From assembly GCA_001563325.1 (NCBI GenBank), contig LRSK01000059.1:1-54843 (forward strand): a DNA stretch of 54,843 bases, given 5' to 3'. Source of the stretch: Candidatus Thorarchaeota archaeon SMTZ1-83. Lineage in GTDB: Archaea > Asgardarchaeota > Thorarchaeia > Thorarchaeales > Thorarchaeaceae. Below the pieces are notes generated by a model. That model had not been told where the DNA came from and did not search any database. It worked only from the letters and a program-made list of their open reading frames with translations. The position numbers and the translations under genes are program-made. This document shows, piece by piece, positions 9,301-19,226 of this stretch; within the stretch, counting starts at the first letter, position 1; every line of letters begins with the position of its first letter.

Positions 9301-9747
9301 TCTGGAATCACTGGTGAGAAACTCCTTGCTAACGTGTTTGTTGGTGTGATCTACTACCAGAAACTGCATCACATGGTTGCTGACAAGATTCATGCCCGAG
9401 CTAGGGGCCCCGTACAGATTCTGACTCGTCAGCCAACCGAGGGCCGTGCTCGGGAGGGTGGTCTCCGCTTTGGAGAGATGGAACGGGACGTGTTGATTGG
9501 TCACGGAGCAGCTATCCTGCTGAAAGGCAGGCTCCTAGATGAATCTGACAAGAGCAACATGCTAGTCTGCGAGGATTGTGGTCTCATTGGTGTGTATGAC
9601 AGAAACAAGGACCAATACTACTGCCCGATATGTGGTACCAACGCCAAGATCAGCAGCGTTGTGGTATCATACGCATTCAAACTCCTCATACAAGAGATGA
9701 TGTCACTGGGCCTAGCTGCTAGGCTTCGTCTAAAGGAGATGATCTGA
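6376..9747 (+). CDS. rpoB: DNA-directed RNA polymerase subunit B
   Basis: 1123 residues, a single unsplit RpoB like that of Crenarchaeota and many Asgards. It forms one side of the active cleft of the archaeal RNA polymerase. Visible landmarks: IIGSERV-type lobe [11 protein letters not shown], the fork region [15 protein letters not shown] (about 390), [18 protein letters not shown] (about 460), [12 protein letters not shown], the [12 protein letters not shown] motif (about 878) with catalytic-core lysines, and a C-terminal zinc site CEDCG...CPICG (about 1064). The start [14 protein letters not shown] fits the family. The stop shares one base with the rpoA1 start. No rpoH precedes it; tRNA-Lys does. 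Confidence 0.98.
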   Translation: MATDSKDTGKYWPVIEAFFDHYGLVGQHLDSFNRFIREELQEVVDSVAKLNPKVEGYHVELGNITVEAPSVREADGSEHPLYPNEARIRNLTYASKLYLDMTPVRKEGSISTRMETLRIYIGDMPIMLRSEKCLLHNMSDEELIKHGEDPKDPGGYFIINGSERVLVTQEDLAPNRILIEEASKSSSYTHIAKVFSTSRGFRAPVTIERKRTGELRVSFPSVPGKIPLAILLKALGLESDREIVDVISDDDEIRNELIVTIEQSAPINALREDEDSSTRDNALDFIGKRVAVGQTKEYRLARAEKVLDRYLLPHIGTEDKHRLQKAYYLGQMVERLLELVLSKRQADDKDHYANKRLKLSGDLLMSLFRVALYSLTRDIKYQLERTAVRGRKPNIRTAVRADVITQRLKHALATGNWVGGKAGVSQLLDRTNYISSLSHLRRVVSPLSRSQPHFEARDLHSTHWGKICPNETPEGPNCGLVKNIAMMAYISVGTEETGVEKALLKAEVEPIEKIRGKRGKKWADVFLNGRLVGIHPAPQVLVKTMRQKRRAGEIDQEMNIAYYEDANEVQVNCDAGRVRRPAIVVENGKSRLTDEHLRMVMDSEWGYIDLMRNGIVEFLDAEEEENTLIAMYPIEIGPNSTHMEIVPSTILGISAALIPFPERNQSPRNVYMAGMAKQSVGVPASNFRYRADTRSHFFHYPQIPLVKTRAMDSIGYEERPAGQNFIVAILSYEGYNIEDALIMNKASIERGLGRSTFARVYESEERKYPGGQEDKFEIPDRSVRGYRASESYRNLGEDGVIETEVEVQGGDVLIGRTSPPRFLEEYSEFEITSPNRRETSVAVRHGESGVVDSVILTETIDGNRLVKVKVRDLRIPELGDKYASRHGQKGVLGYLVPQEDVPFTEHGVVPDLIINPHAIPSRMTIGQILEMIAGKAACVEGKQQDASPFCGVTEDELFETLKKHGFEHTGREVMYSGITGEKLLANVFVGVIYYQKLHHMVADKIHARARGPVQILTRQPTEGRAREGGLRFGEMERDVLIGHGAAILLKGRLLDESDKSNMLVCEDCGLIGVYDRNKDQYYCPICGTNAKISSVVVSYAFKLLIQEMMSLGLAARLRLKEMI

Positions 9748-12404
9748 TGATTACCGGACTGACAACCAAGAAGATTGATGCAATTGAGTTTGGCCTCCTC
9801 AGCCCAGAGGACATCCGAAAGATGTCTGTTGCACAGATAGTTGTTGCAGACACATATGATGAGGACGGATATCCAATTGAGTCGGGAATCATGGATCCAC
9901 GGCTGGGGGTCATTGACCCTGGCCAACGATGCAGAACCTGTGGAAACAGAGTTGGCAACTGTCCTGGCCACTTCGGTCATATCGAGCTTGCGAGGCCCAT
10001 TATGCACGAGGGCTATGCCAAAGTCATTCACAAGGTTCTTCGAAGTATATGCAGGGAATGCAACAGGACTCTCCTGACAGAGGAAGAGATCGAGTACTAC
10101 AACCGACTCTTCAAGAGATATCCAGAGATTGGTCAGAAGACCGCGAATCTCTCTAAGGACATTCTCAAGCGTGCCGCAAAGGCGAAGACATGTCCACACT
10201 GCGGTGAGGAACAGCTAAAGCTGAAACTCGAGAAGCCGACCTCAATCTACGAAGTTGGTGAAGCCGGCTCAGTTCGTCTAACTCCCATCGACATCAGGTC
10301 CCGTCTAGAGAACGTCTCGGACGAGGACTACGGCCTGCTAGGCATCAATGCAGAGGCTGCGAGGTTGGAATGGGCCATACTCACAGTCCTGCCAGTTCCT
10401 CCGGTCACAGTCCGTCCATCAATCACGCTGGAATCAGGAGTACGATCTGAGGATGACCTTTCGCATAAGTCGATTGACATAATCCGTATTAACCAGCGGC
10501 TAAGAGAAAACTTGGACGCTGGGGCACCTCAGCTGATTGTGGAAGACCTCTGGGAGCTACTTCAGTATCATTGCACAACCTACTTTGACAACGGTGTGAG
10601 CGGTATTCCTCCAGCCCGTCACAGGTCTGGTCGTGCCCTGAGAACCCTCGCACAGAGGCTGAAGGGCAAAGAGGGAAGGTTTCGTTCAAACCTGTCAGGG
10701 AAGCGTGTTGATTTCTCGGCGCGAACAGTCATCTCACCTGACCCTAATCTCAGCATGAACGAGGTTGGCGTACCAGAGCAGATTGCCAAGATTCTTACGA
10801 TTCCCCAGAGGGTCACTGAATGGAACATCGAGGAGATGAAGGAGCTAGTCTTTCGGGGTCCAGATAGACATCCGGGTGCAAACTACCTCATTCGTACGGA
10901 CGGCCGAAGGGTGGACCTGAGATTCGTTAAGGAACGCTCCATAATCTCAGACACTATTGAACCGGGCTTCATCGTAGAACGACATCTGGACGATGGTGAT
11001 ATCGTACTGTTCAATCGTCAGCCATCACTCCACAGAATGTCGATTATGGCACACGAAGTACGAGTCATGCCATACCGGACCTTTAGGCTGAGTCTATACG
11101 TTTGTCCTCCCTACAACGCTGACTTTGATGGCGATGAGATGAATCTTCACGTGCCACAGTCTGAAGAGGCGCGGGCAGAGGCACGAGTTCTAATGAGGGT
11201 CCAAGAACAGATACTTTCTCCACGCTACGGCGGTCCAATCATTGGAGCACTTCAGGACTACATCTCTGCCGCCTTCTTGCTGACTCGAAAGTCAAGCCTG
11301 TATACCGAGAATCAGGTGAATCAGCTCCTAGCCACAGGTCAGTTCACGGGAGATCTTCCACCTCCTGCAATTCACAGTCCTGTGAAGCTTTGGACTGGGA
11401 AACAGATATTCAGCATGTTCATTCCTGAGGGAATCAATATCTCATTCAAGGCAAATGTCTGTCGGAAGTGCAACGTGTGCACCAAAGAAGACTGTCCCTA
11501 CGATTCCTACGTCGTAATACGAAACGGCGAACTACAGTTTGGAGTTGTCGACGAGAAGGCCTTTGGCGCCGGTGAACCAGATTCACTATTCCACCGGATA
11601 ATCAAGGAAGAGGGTTCCACCGCAGCTCGTGTCTTCATGGACTCAGTTGGACGACTTCTTGTACGCCTGATTACTGATAGGGGCTTCACGATGGGCCTTG
11701 ATGATGTGACTCTTCCCAGAGAGGCTGAGCAACGCATCAGAATCATCCTCGAAGAGGCTGACCACAAAGTGAACCAGCTAATTGAAACCTACAAACGAGG
11801 AGAGCTAGACGCCAATCCCGGGCAGACTCTCTTGGAGACCCTAGAGCAGCGAATCATGGCCACCTTGGCCGAGGCTAGAGACTCCGCTGGTGCAGTCGCT
11901 AGTGAACATCTTGGTCTCGAGAATGCAGCGGTCATCATGGCTCAGACAGGCGCACGAGGATCGAGATTGAACCTGTCACAGATGGCTGCAGTAGTCGGAC
12001 AACAGGCCGTGCGTGGAGAAAGGATTAGCAGAGGCTACATTGGCAGAACTCTCCCGCATTTTGAGAGAGGCGATTTGGGAGCTCGTGCCAGAGGGTTTGT
12101 GACTTCCAGCTACAAGAGCGGCCTTGATCCAATAGAATACTGGTTCCACGCAGCGGGTGGTCGTGAGGGCCTTGTGGACACTGCAGTTCGTACCTCAACC
12201 TCCGGCTACATGCAAAGGAGGCTCATGACCGCACTACAAGACTTGAAAGTGGAAACAGACGGGACTGTCAGAACAGCACCTGGTCGTATCGTACAATTTC
12301 GCTTTGGAGACGACGGTGTCGACCCAAGCAAGTCAGACCATGGGCGCTCAGTGAACCTAGACATCGCAATTGAGAAGGTCCTAGGCAAATCGAAGGTGAA
12401 GTAG
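9747..12404 (+). CDS. rpoA1: DNA-directed RNA polymerase subunit A' (N-terminal part of largest subunit)
   Basis: 885 residues. The catalytic Mg2+-binding loop NADFDGDEMNLH is at about residue 457. The N-terminal zinc site is CRTCG...CPGHFGHIEL (about 62-75), with further cysteines at CRECN and CPHCG (about 100-155) and a Cys cluster CRKCNVCTKEDCPYD near 571. GKRVDFSARTVISPDPNL marks the rudder/lid region. The start overlaps the rpoB stop by one base, so the genes are translationally coupled. The subunit ends after the bridge-helix/trigger region and is completed by rpoA2, the split arrangement of most Archaea. Confidence 0.98.
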   Translation: MITGLTTKKIDAIEFGLLSPEDIRKMSVAQIVVADTYDEDGYPIESGIMDPRLGVIDPGQRCRTCGNRVGNCPGHFGHIELARPIMHEGYAKVIHKVLRSICRECNRTLLTEEEIEYYNRLFKRYPEIGQKTANLSKDILKRAAKAKTCPHCGEEQLKLKLEKPTSIYEVGEAGSVRLTPIDIRSRLENVSDEDYGLLGINAEAARLEWAILTVLPVPPVTVRPSITLESGVRSEDDLSHKSIDIIRINQRLRENLDAGAPQLIVEDLWELLQYHCTTYFDNGVSGIPPARHRSGRALRTLAQRLKGKEGRFRSNLSGKRVDFSARTVISPDPNLSMNEVGVPEQIAKILTIPQRVTEWNIEEMKELVFRGPDRHPGANYLIRTDGRRVDLRFVKERSIISDTIEPGFIVERHLDDGDIVLFNRQPSLHRMSIMAHEVRVMPYRTFRLSLYVCPPYNADFDGDEMNLHVPQSEEARAEARVLMRVQEQILSPRYGGPIIGALQDYISAAFLLTRKSSLYTENQVNQLLATGQFTGDLPPPAIHSPVKLWTGKQIFSMFIPEGINISFKANVCRKCNVCTKEDCPYDSYVVIRNGELQFGVVDEKAFGAGEPDSLFHRIIKEEGSTAARVFMDSVGRLLVRLITDRGFTMGLDDVTLPREAEQRIRIILEEADHKVNQLIETYKRGELDANPGQTLLETLEQRIMATLAEARDSAGAVASEHLGLENAAVIMAQTGARGSRLNLSQMAAVVGQQAVRGERISRGYIGRTLPHFERGDLGARARGFVTSSYKSGLDPIEYWFHAAGGREGLVDTAVRTSTSGYMQRRLMTALQDLKVETDGTVRTAPGRIVQFRFGDDGVDPSKSDHGRSVNLDIAIEKVLGKSKVK

Positions 12405-12416
12405 CGGAGTAGATGA

Positions 12417-13718
<1,302 letters not shown>

Positions 13719-13792
13719 TAGGATGCGCCTCCACTGCGGAAACGTTAAAACAGAACTCCTTTAGACGCACAACCACAACGAGGTCATGACAA

Positions 13793-14086
13793 TTGAGCCT
13801 AAATCAACCAATCGCAAGTGCGGTCAGTACCGGCAAATGCAAAATCGGTGCCAAGTCATCAATTGATGCAATCAAGACAGGCACCGCAAAGCTGGTAGTT
13901 GTTTCCGCTAACTGCCCACGGGACGAACAAGATGATATAGAAACATTCGCAAAACTCTCAGGAATAAAGATTCTCAAGTTCGAAGGAACCTCTTGGGACT
14001 TGGGTGAGGTCGTGGGAAAACCCTTCATGGTCTCTGCGATTGCTGTGATTGAACCGGGTAACTCCAAGATCTTGAAGATGGCATGA
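13793..14086 (+). CDS. rpl30e: Ribosomal protein L30e (eL30)
   Basis: 97 residues starting at a TTG, MSLNQPIASAVSTGKCKIG; GAGGT lies 8 bases upstream. An ATG at 13786 is out of frame. Family features are the KIGAKSSIDAIKTGTAKLVVVSANCP segment of the L7Ae/L30e/S12e/Gadd45 RNA-binding fold and GTSWDLGEVVGKPFMVSAIAVIEPG at the end. It belongs to the large ribosomal subunit. Its position between rpoA2 and nusA is the canonical archaeal order. A TATA-like GTTAAAAC (about 13744) may give it a promoter of its own. Confidence 0.95.
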   Translation: MSLNQPIASAVSTGKCKIGAKSSIDAIKTGTAKLVVVSANCPRDEQDDIETFAKLSGIKILKFEGTSWDLGEVVGKPFMVSAIAVIEPGNSKILKMA

Positions 14087-14532
14087 GGCGAGCCCACTTG
14101 GCCCGAGTCAGACTCTCCATGGAGGACATGGCACTCATAGCGTCATTTGACAGAATCACAGGGGCCTCTGCAGTCGATGTGGTTCGAGACGATGACGGCG
14201 AGCGTATCATATTCGTTGTGAGAGCCAAGCAGCTTGGCAAGGCCATCGGTCGTGGTGGAGCCAATGTGAAGGCGGCGGCTGATGCTTTTGGAAGGACGAT
14301 TGATGTCGTGGAGATGGCTGAAACCGCAGAGGAGTTTGTCAAGAGCGCACTGGCTCCTGCACGTGTAGAAGATGTGAAGATCATCGTACACCGAGATGGC
14401 AACAGAGTCGCATCTGTAACCGTCAAGACCGAGGATCGTGGCATTGCGATTGGTCGAGATGGACGAAATGTGGCACGGGCCCGAATGTTGGCACGACGTC
14501 ACTTCGACCTCAGCAACGTTGTCATCGCCTGA
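14083..14532 (+). CDS. nusA: Archaeal NusA-like KH-domain protein
   Basis: 149 residues, the short archaeal NusA containing only two KH domains. GxxG loops are visible in GKAIGRGGANVKAA (about 50) and GIAIGRDGRNVARA (about 126). Thought to act with RNA polymerase in elongation or termination by binding nascent RNA. The ATG overlaps the L30e stop by four bases (ATGA), so the two are coupled. In most Archaea S12 follows directly; here a 57-aa membrane protein gene and about 760 bases intervene. Confidence 0.96.
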   Translation: MRRAHLARVRLSMEDMALIASFDRITGASAVDVVRDDDGERIIFVVRAKQLGKAIGRGGANVKAAADAFGRTIDVVEMAETAEEFVKSALAPARVEDVKIIVHRDGNRVASVTVKTEDRGIAIGRDGRNVARARMLARRHFDLSNVVIA

Positions 14533-14807
14533 TATTGGGGCTGACACTGCTGCGACCGTTCATTGTTAGTTGTACAAACTTGGACACCAGAGTGATGTAC
14601 TCCCAGGAAACGGCACTGGGCGGACTCTGTGAGGTTAAGGAACGTGTCAGGCCAACCTCAGAGTTCTGTACTTGGTCTATGAGATATAAGGACCACACGA
14701 ACTCTCAAAGAGGCGTCTAGGTCATGTCAGACTTTGTCCTAGATTCTTACTGCTGCGACCCGACTTCTTATCTATACTTCAAAGGACATCTCCACGAGGA
14801 TTACTGA

Positions 14808-14981
14808 ATGATTCTGAAAGATGAATGGCTCATTCCGATAGGTGCTATCTGCCTTGCAATCGCTCTTGTCATTGACAGATTCCTCCCAGAAACCGATGTC
14901 CTGTCTTTCCTCATGGGCATACTGATTGGGCTGTCAATCACCCTCAATCTCGTTGGACTTTACAGATATAGAGGCAAATGA
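14808..14981 (+). CDS. 57-aa membrane protein with two membrane segments
   Basis: ATG at 14808 preceded by GAGG about nine bases upstream and a TATA-like CTTATCTATA about 40 bases upstream. The protein starts MILKDEWLIPIGAICLAIAL, has one hydrophobic segment at about 8-22, a polar turn DRFLPETD and a second hydrophobic segment at about 32-51, and ends LYRYRGK. Hairpin topology with a positively charged end is likely. I do not recognise a family. It separates nusA from S12, which are normally adjacent. Confidence 0.72.
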   Translation: MILKDEWLIPIGAICLAIALVIDRFLPETDVLSFLMGILIGLSITLNLVGLYRYRGK

Positions 14982-15240
14982 CGGTGCACAACGGACGGCA
15001 AGGAAGAGAGTGGAAACAAACGCCCCGTGTAACTAATCAGTAATCGGCATCTTTTGTGGCTCAAGTTCTAGAACTCAGTTGAGATGGAGAAGATGTCAGG
15101 GAAAGAAGACAAGAACTCGAAAAGATGTAGTGTTCTCCTGCTTCAAGTCTGAGTCCAAGACTTTGGAATCATCGAATAGTGCGTTGAACTCCGGCTGACC
15201 ACTCCGAGCTGTGTTGGCAAGCCGCTTGCATTTGACAATG
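14982..15240. other. Intergenic, no feature recognised
   Basis: Between the 57-aa protein and the S12 promoter I see no supported frame, tRNA or strong hairpin. The stretch may include the 3' end of the upstream transcript. Confidence 0.4.
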
Positions 15241-15249
15241 CTTTTAAGG
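15241..15249 (+). promoter_or_regulatory. TATA box of the S12-S7 operon
   Basis: CTTTTAAGG, a near-consensus archaeal TATA box, lies 45-53 bases before the S12 ATG. Transcription would start near 15270, so S12-S7 is likely transcribed independently of rpoB-nusA. Confidence 0.6.
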
Positions 15250-15293
15250 AAACCACGGAACGCAGCCGTGGCCACCAGTAGAGAGCACCTTAC

Positions 15294-15770
15294 ATGGTGG
15301 GCCCATCATACCAAGAGGCAGGAATCTTGTCACGTGGAAAGAGCCCTTTAGGCGAGTTCGCAGCAAGACCCCTTGTGCGGAAGCGTAAGAAGTATCGCTG
15401 GAAGAAAGCGTCCTACAAGAGGCGAACACTGAAGCTCAAGCGGAAGACTGACCCTCTAGAGGGTGCACCGCAAGCACGCGGTATTGTACTCGAGAAGGTG
15501 GGGATTGAAAGTAAGCAACCCAACTCCGCTATTAGAAAGGCTGTGAGAGTACAGCTCTCAAAGAACGGCAAGCAAATTACAGCATTCATTCCCGGTGATG
15601 GTGGTCTGAAGTACATCGACGAGCACGATCAGGTGCTTGTTGAGGGCATTGGTGGCGCTATGGGTGGTGCGATGGGAGATCTACCCGGGGTGAGGTGGAA
15701 GGTTATCCGGGTAAACGGCGTTTCCTTGGAGTCTCTCATATACGGAAAGAAAGAGAAACCGATACGCTAG
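15294..15770 (+). CDS. rps12: Ribosomal protein S12 (uS12)
   Basis: 158 residues. The decoding-centre segments are intact: [20 protein letters not shown] and [20 protein letters not shown], then [15 protein letters not shown]. It contributes to tRNA selection in the small subunit. The start [22 protein letters not shown] is a little longer than the archaeal norm of about 145-150 residues; no better start is present before the TATA box. The stop is 9 bases from the S7 start, so S12 and S7 form an operon. Confidence 0.97.
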   Translation: MVGPSYQEAGILSRGKSPLGEFAARPLVRKRKKYRWKKASYKRRTLKLKRKTDPLEGAPQARGIVLEKVGIESKQPNSAIRKAVRVQLSKNGKQITAFIPGDGGLKYIDEHDQVLVEGIGGAMGGAMGDLPGVRWKVIRVNGVSLESLIYGKKEKPIR

Positions 15771-15779
15771 GTGGTCATC

Positions 15780-16700
15780 ATGTCGAAGAAGAAGAAGACT
15801 GAGGATGCTGAGGAGGCTGAGGAGAAAGCCCCCAAGAAAGCAACCAAAAAGGCCACCAAGGAAACGGCTGACAAGCCTGCCAAGAAGGCAACTAAGAAGA
15901 TCACTAAGAAGAAGGCTGAGGAAACTCTTGAGGAATCAGCTGAGAAGCCCGCTAAGAAAGCACCCAAGAAGACTCCGAAGAAGGAAGCTGAGGAGGCTGT
16001 CGAGAAACCTTCAGAGGAGCCCAAGAAGGAAACCGATGAAATCATCGAAGAATCTGTTGAGAAAGCGGCTGAGGAAGTCCCAGTCAAGCCAGAACCACAC
16101 GTTAAGCCTGATCTCATGCTCTTCGGTAAATGGGACTCCACTGAGGTCGAGGTCAAGGATGTGGGTCTTGCTAGATACATTTCTCTCAAGCCCATTCTAC
16201 TCCCCCACACTTCAGGAAGGCATGCACACAAGAGATTCCACAAGAGCCATGTACCAATTGTTGAGCGGTTCGTAAACAAACTTCTCAATGCTGGCAGAAG
16301 AAAGGACAAGAGAACACGCACAGGCCACAATGCAGGCAAGAAACTCCAAGCAATCAATACACTGCGACGTGTCTTTGAGATGATTGATTATAGGACCGGG
16401 CTCAATCCAATTCAGGTTCTAGTCACAGCAATCGAGAACTCTGCACCAGCTGAGGAAACGACACGTATCTCCTATGGTGGGATGGCATATCCACGATCTG
16501 TTGACGTTTCACCCCAGCGCAGAATCGATTTGGCCCTCAGGTACTTGGCTGTTGGAGCTACACGGTCTGCTCACAAGAACGCGAAGTCATTTGAGGAGTG
16601 TCTTATTGACGAACTCCTTCTGGCATACAAGGGCGATTCCGGCAGTTTCGCTATCGCCAGAAAGGAAGAACGCGAGAGAGTGGCACGCTCCGCAAGGTAG
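15780..16700 (+). CDS. rps7: Ribosomal protein S7 (uS7) with ~100-aa Lys/Ala/Glu-rich N-terminal extension
   Basis: 306 residues from ATG 15780, chosen because AGGTGG sits 7 bases upstream; GTG at 15771 is in frame but inside that site. Archaeal S7 usually has about 190-220 residues. The first ~100 are a low-complexity tail of KKA, PKK and EEA repeats resembling histone H1 or bacterial basic tails. The S7 fold begins at about residue 105 (LMLFGKWDSTEVEVKDVGLA) and includes LNAGRRKDKRTRTGHNAGKK, a 16S head-binding element, and VQVLV-type NPIQVLVTAIENSAP. The protein nucleates the 30S head. The tail is purine-rich and internally repetitive at DNA level. Confidence 0.96.
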   Translation: MSKKKKTEDAEEAEEKAPKKATKKATKETADKPAKKATKKITKKKAEETLEESAEKPAKKAPKKTPKKEAEEAVEKPSEEPKKETDEIIEESVEKAAEEVPVKPEPHVKPDLMLFGKWDSTEVEVKDVGLARYISLKPILLPHTSGRHAHKRFHKSHVPIVERFVNKLLNAGRRKDKRTRTGHNAGKKLQAINTLRRVFEMIDYRTGLNPIQVLVTAIENSAPAEETTRISYGGMAYPRSVDVSPQRRIDLALRYLAVGATRSAHKNAKSFEECLIDELLLAYKGDSGSFAIARKEERERVARSAR

Positions 16701-16822
16701 AGCCATCTCCCCAATACGCTCTCTCCAATGTCCATTCCTGTTTCTAGTATCTAGAAAGGGATATAGTGCGGATTCTCAGTAGCTGGCAGACCCCTTAGAG
16801 TTCTCGTTGAACTTCTGATGGT

Positions 16823-17794
16823 GTGGTGAGAGCACTGAAGATATCCAAGATCTCCCTTGCATGGTTGGCCATTGTCCTGACCACCATGTTCTGGGCGACG
16901 TCTCTAATCTTTGCCAAGATTGTGTTCGATGAGGTCACACCAATCACATTCGTCGCACTGCGATACACTCTGGCCTGCCCGGTTCTCATTGCATTCATGG
17001 CCATGTTGGGGAACAAGAAGCGTCCTAGGGCAAGTATCAGAGCCAACTGGCGTGTTATTCTCGCCACCGGCCTGACCGGCCCGTTTCTCAATCAGATTCT
17101 ACAGTACATCGGTCTTGACTTGACAACTGCAGGGGATGCAATCCTCCTGCTCAATCTGAGCCCCGTGTTTGCAGTGATCTTGGCAGCACCTATACTGAAC
17201 GAAGCGATAACAACCGAGAAGGTAAGTGGACTGGTCTTGGCCACGCTGGGTGCAACCATGATAGTGATGAACACGGCCCCGGGCGATCCGTCGTTCACAC
17301 CGCTGCGTGTTCTTGGGAACATTGTTGTCATCGCCTCCACGTTCTTCTTTGCTCTGAATGGCATAATAGGAAAGATTGGTGTAGGCTCGATAGACTCTCT
17401 ATCATTCACATTCTATAGCACACTCTCCGCTGTCCCCTTTCTTTGGATTACTGCTTCAATTCTCGAAGACGTGACAGTGATGCTGCACCTAAGCCCCATA
17501 GCATGGCTTCTCATTCTCTGGGTGGGGGTCGTGAATACAGCGATAGGTTTTGCACTGTATTATGAGTCACTGAACCATATCGAGGCCTCAAAGGTGCAGA
17601 TTGCACTGAACCTGATAGCTGTCTGGGGCGTGACGATGTCAGTCTTTGTCCTTGGCGAGTCAGCAACCGTTCTCCAGTTGCTTGGTGGTGCACTGACAGT
17701 TGTGGGTGTTATCTTGGCACAGAGAGTGAGAAACGGATCCCAATCAAAGGAGATGCCACGATCTCCGGATACTGAAGAGGTAGGTCAACCATAG
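16823..17794 (+). CDS. EamA/DMT-superfamily transporter
   Basis: 323 residues starting at GTG 16823 (the next codon is also GTG). About ten hydrophobic segments arranged as two EamA repeats: the first ends near NEAITTEKVSGLVLATLGATMIV, the second near LGESATVLQLLGGALTVVGV, both showing the typical E-x(n)-G-x2-L-x-G signature. These are drug/metabolite exporters or importers; the substrate is unknown. It is the first gene of the accessory block separating S7 from EF-1A. No SD is clear. Confidence 0.9.
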   Translation: MVRALKISKISLAWLAIVLTTMFWATSLIFAKIVFDEVTPITFVALRYTLACPVLIAFMAMLGNKKRPRASIRANWRVILATGLTGPFLNQILQYIGLDLTTAGDAILLLNLSPVFAVILAAPILNEAITTEKVSGLVLATLGATMIVMNTAPGDPSFTPLRVLGNIVVIASTFFFALNGIIGKIGVGSIDSLSFTFYSTLSAVPFLWITASILEDVTVMLHLSPIAWLLILWVGVVNTAIGFALYYESLNHIEASKVQIALNLIAVWGVTMSVFVLGESATVLQLLGGALTVVGVILAQRVRNGSQSKEMPRSPDTEEVGQP

Positions 17795-17890
17795 ACCACG
17801 TCTAGCGCCCGTTACATTCTGTCATGTGCCTGTACCATGTTTATTGCATCTTCCAATGATTACCTTCTCACTCATTGGAGGTTTACCATA

Positions 17891-18268
17891 GTGTCAACAG
17901 ATATTGATAACATCAAAAGAACCGTGAACGCGTATATTGATGGAGTGACAAATAGAGTCCATGACCGGTTTCTCGAGTCGTGGAACCCCGACTCAAGAAT
18001 GAGTTTTCTACGAAACGGAGAGCTGGTAATAGTACCACGAGCATTCTGGGAAGAATGGTGCCGAAAACCCAGCAAGGACACAGTTCTTAGTAGCGAAATC
18101 AAGTCTATCGATTTGACTGGGACTGTGGCTATGGCGAAGGTTGAAGTTGTAAGAGAAAATGCTGATGCCATTCGGACGTTAACTGACTATCTCACTCTGC
18201 TGAGAGTCAGCTCAGACAAGTGGGAGATTATCAACAAGTCCTTTCATGCGGAGGCCGTTTCAAAATGA
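17891..18268 (+). CDS. NTF2-like (SnoaL/lumazine-binding-type) small protein
   Basis: 125 residues from GTG 17891 (MSTDIDNIKRTVNAYIDGV). GGAGGT eight bases upstream decides this start over an ATG at 17837. The pattern of an N-terminal helix, FLESWNPDSRMSFLRNGELVIVPRAFW and the strand-rich end TLTDYLTLLRVSSDKWEIINKSFH is that of the NTF2-like cone fold, closest to the Lumazine_bd_2/SnoaL-like group. Such proteins are enzymes or binding proteins with varied ligands; no catalytic residues can be named. Confidence 0.8.
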   Translation: MSTDIDNIKRTVNAYIDGVTNRVHDRFLESWNPDSRMSFLRNGELVIVPRAFWEEWCRKPSKDTVLSSEIKSIDLTGTVAMAKVEVVRENADAIRTLTDYLTLLRVSSDKWEIINKSFHAEAVSK

Positions 18269-18340
18269 GCTGAGTCGACACAATTACCTAGCTGCAGGTA
18301 GACCACTTACCAAGGCGGTCTATCCTAACTTCTCATGCTT

Positions 18341-19060
18341 CTAATGGTTCCATTCATTGACCTGCTTTCCCTTGCCGCCATGGAGATGAAACCAAGCGTG
18401 GATGTGAGGGGCCAGAGAACCGACTAGTTTGTTCTCTGCCTTCTTCAGATGCTCTTGGAACGTTGTTCGTGCTACCTTCTTCTCTGCTGCTATTGTCTGA
18501 ATGTCGGAGTCCCTTGGGAGCTTATAGTATCCGTGCCTGTAGGCTGTGAGCAGAGCGTCCATCTGCTTCTCAGTCAGATCTGAGAACAAGGTGTCGGCCG
18601 TGAATGTCATGGAGCTACCAGAGAATCCGTTGAAGATCACCTTTCGCAGGACTACCGGAAAGAACGATTGGTCCTTGAACCGTTCGAGAAGCGTGTTTAT
18701 GTCATCATGTCTGAGTGCAATTATGCGATGATACTCCCACCCCTTCCGGAAGACAATTGGCAACATAGGCAGCAAGCCATTTTCTTCAACGCTTCTCCCG
18801 ATTACATCCTCAATCCCACAGGAGCAGGTTCTGGTGATTAGATGGACCTTGTAACCGTCAGACATCTCTTCGATGACATCTGTTATTCCAGAGATGGTCT
18901 TGACCGCTCTTGAGTAGTCCTTCTCTGTACCTCCCACAAGCTCTATGACTTCGCGTCCATTGTTACACCACTTGAGAATCCTGATCGACGGGAAGTCCGA
19001 TGAGATGTTCCCAAGGGCACAAGCATGCCTAATCTTGAAATCCAGTTCGAACATTGGCAT
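18341..19060 (-). CDS. Transcriptional regulator with bacterioopsin-activator-type HTH (HTH_10)
   Basis: 239 residues. The C-terminal 60 residues, LTEKQMDALLTAYRHGYYKLP then IAAEKKVARTTFQEHLKKAENKL, match the HTH_10 domain of archaeal Bat-like regulators. The N-terminal ~170 residues form an unrecognised sensor-like region with a CSCG motif (TRTCSCGIEDVI, about 98) that might bind metal or sense redox. It is convergent with the NTF2-like gene and divergent from the AstE-like gene, whose promoter region it may control. Confidence 0.88.
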   Translation of the reverse strand: MPMFELDFKIRHACALGNISSDFPSIRILKWCNNGREVIELVGGTEKDYSRAVKTISGITDVIEEMSDGYKVHLITRTCSCGIEDVIGRSVEENGLLPMLPIVFRKGWEYHRIIALRHDDINTLLERFKDQSFFPVVLRKVIFNGFSGSSMTFTADTLFSDLTEKQMDALLTAYRHGYYKLPRDSDIQTIAAEKKVARTTFQEHLKKAENKLVGSLAPHIHAWFHLHGGKGKQVNEWNH

Positions 19061-19226
19061 GAGTCAAGCTCACCACTCACACACTTCAATCATGACACGT
19101 CATATGACGGTTACGGTGATTTCGAATGAGTTCTTGATTTCGACAGATTCCATTTTGCCGTAGGTCTGGCAGCATCCAGAAAGAATATGACTCATGCACA
19201 CCACACATCGAAGAGAGGTCAGGACG

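Noticed and set aside
15805..16275. Arg-rich 156-codon frame and a 196-codon antisense frame at S7
   Set aside because: Both are shadows of the repetitive Lys/Ala/Glu-rich S7 tail.
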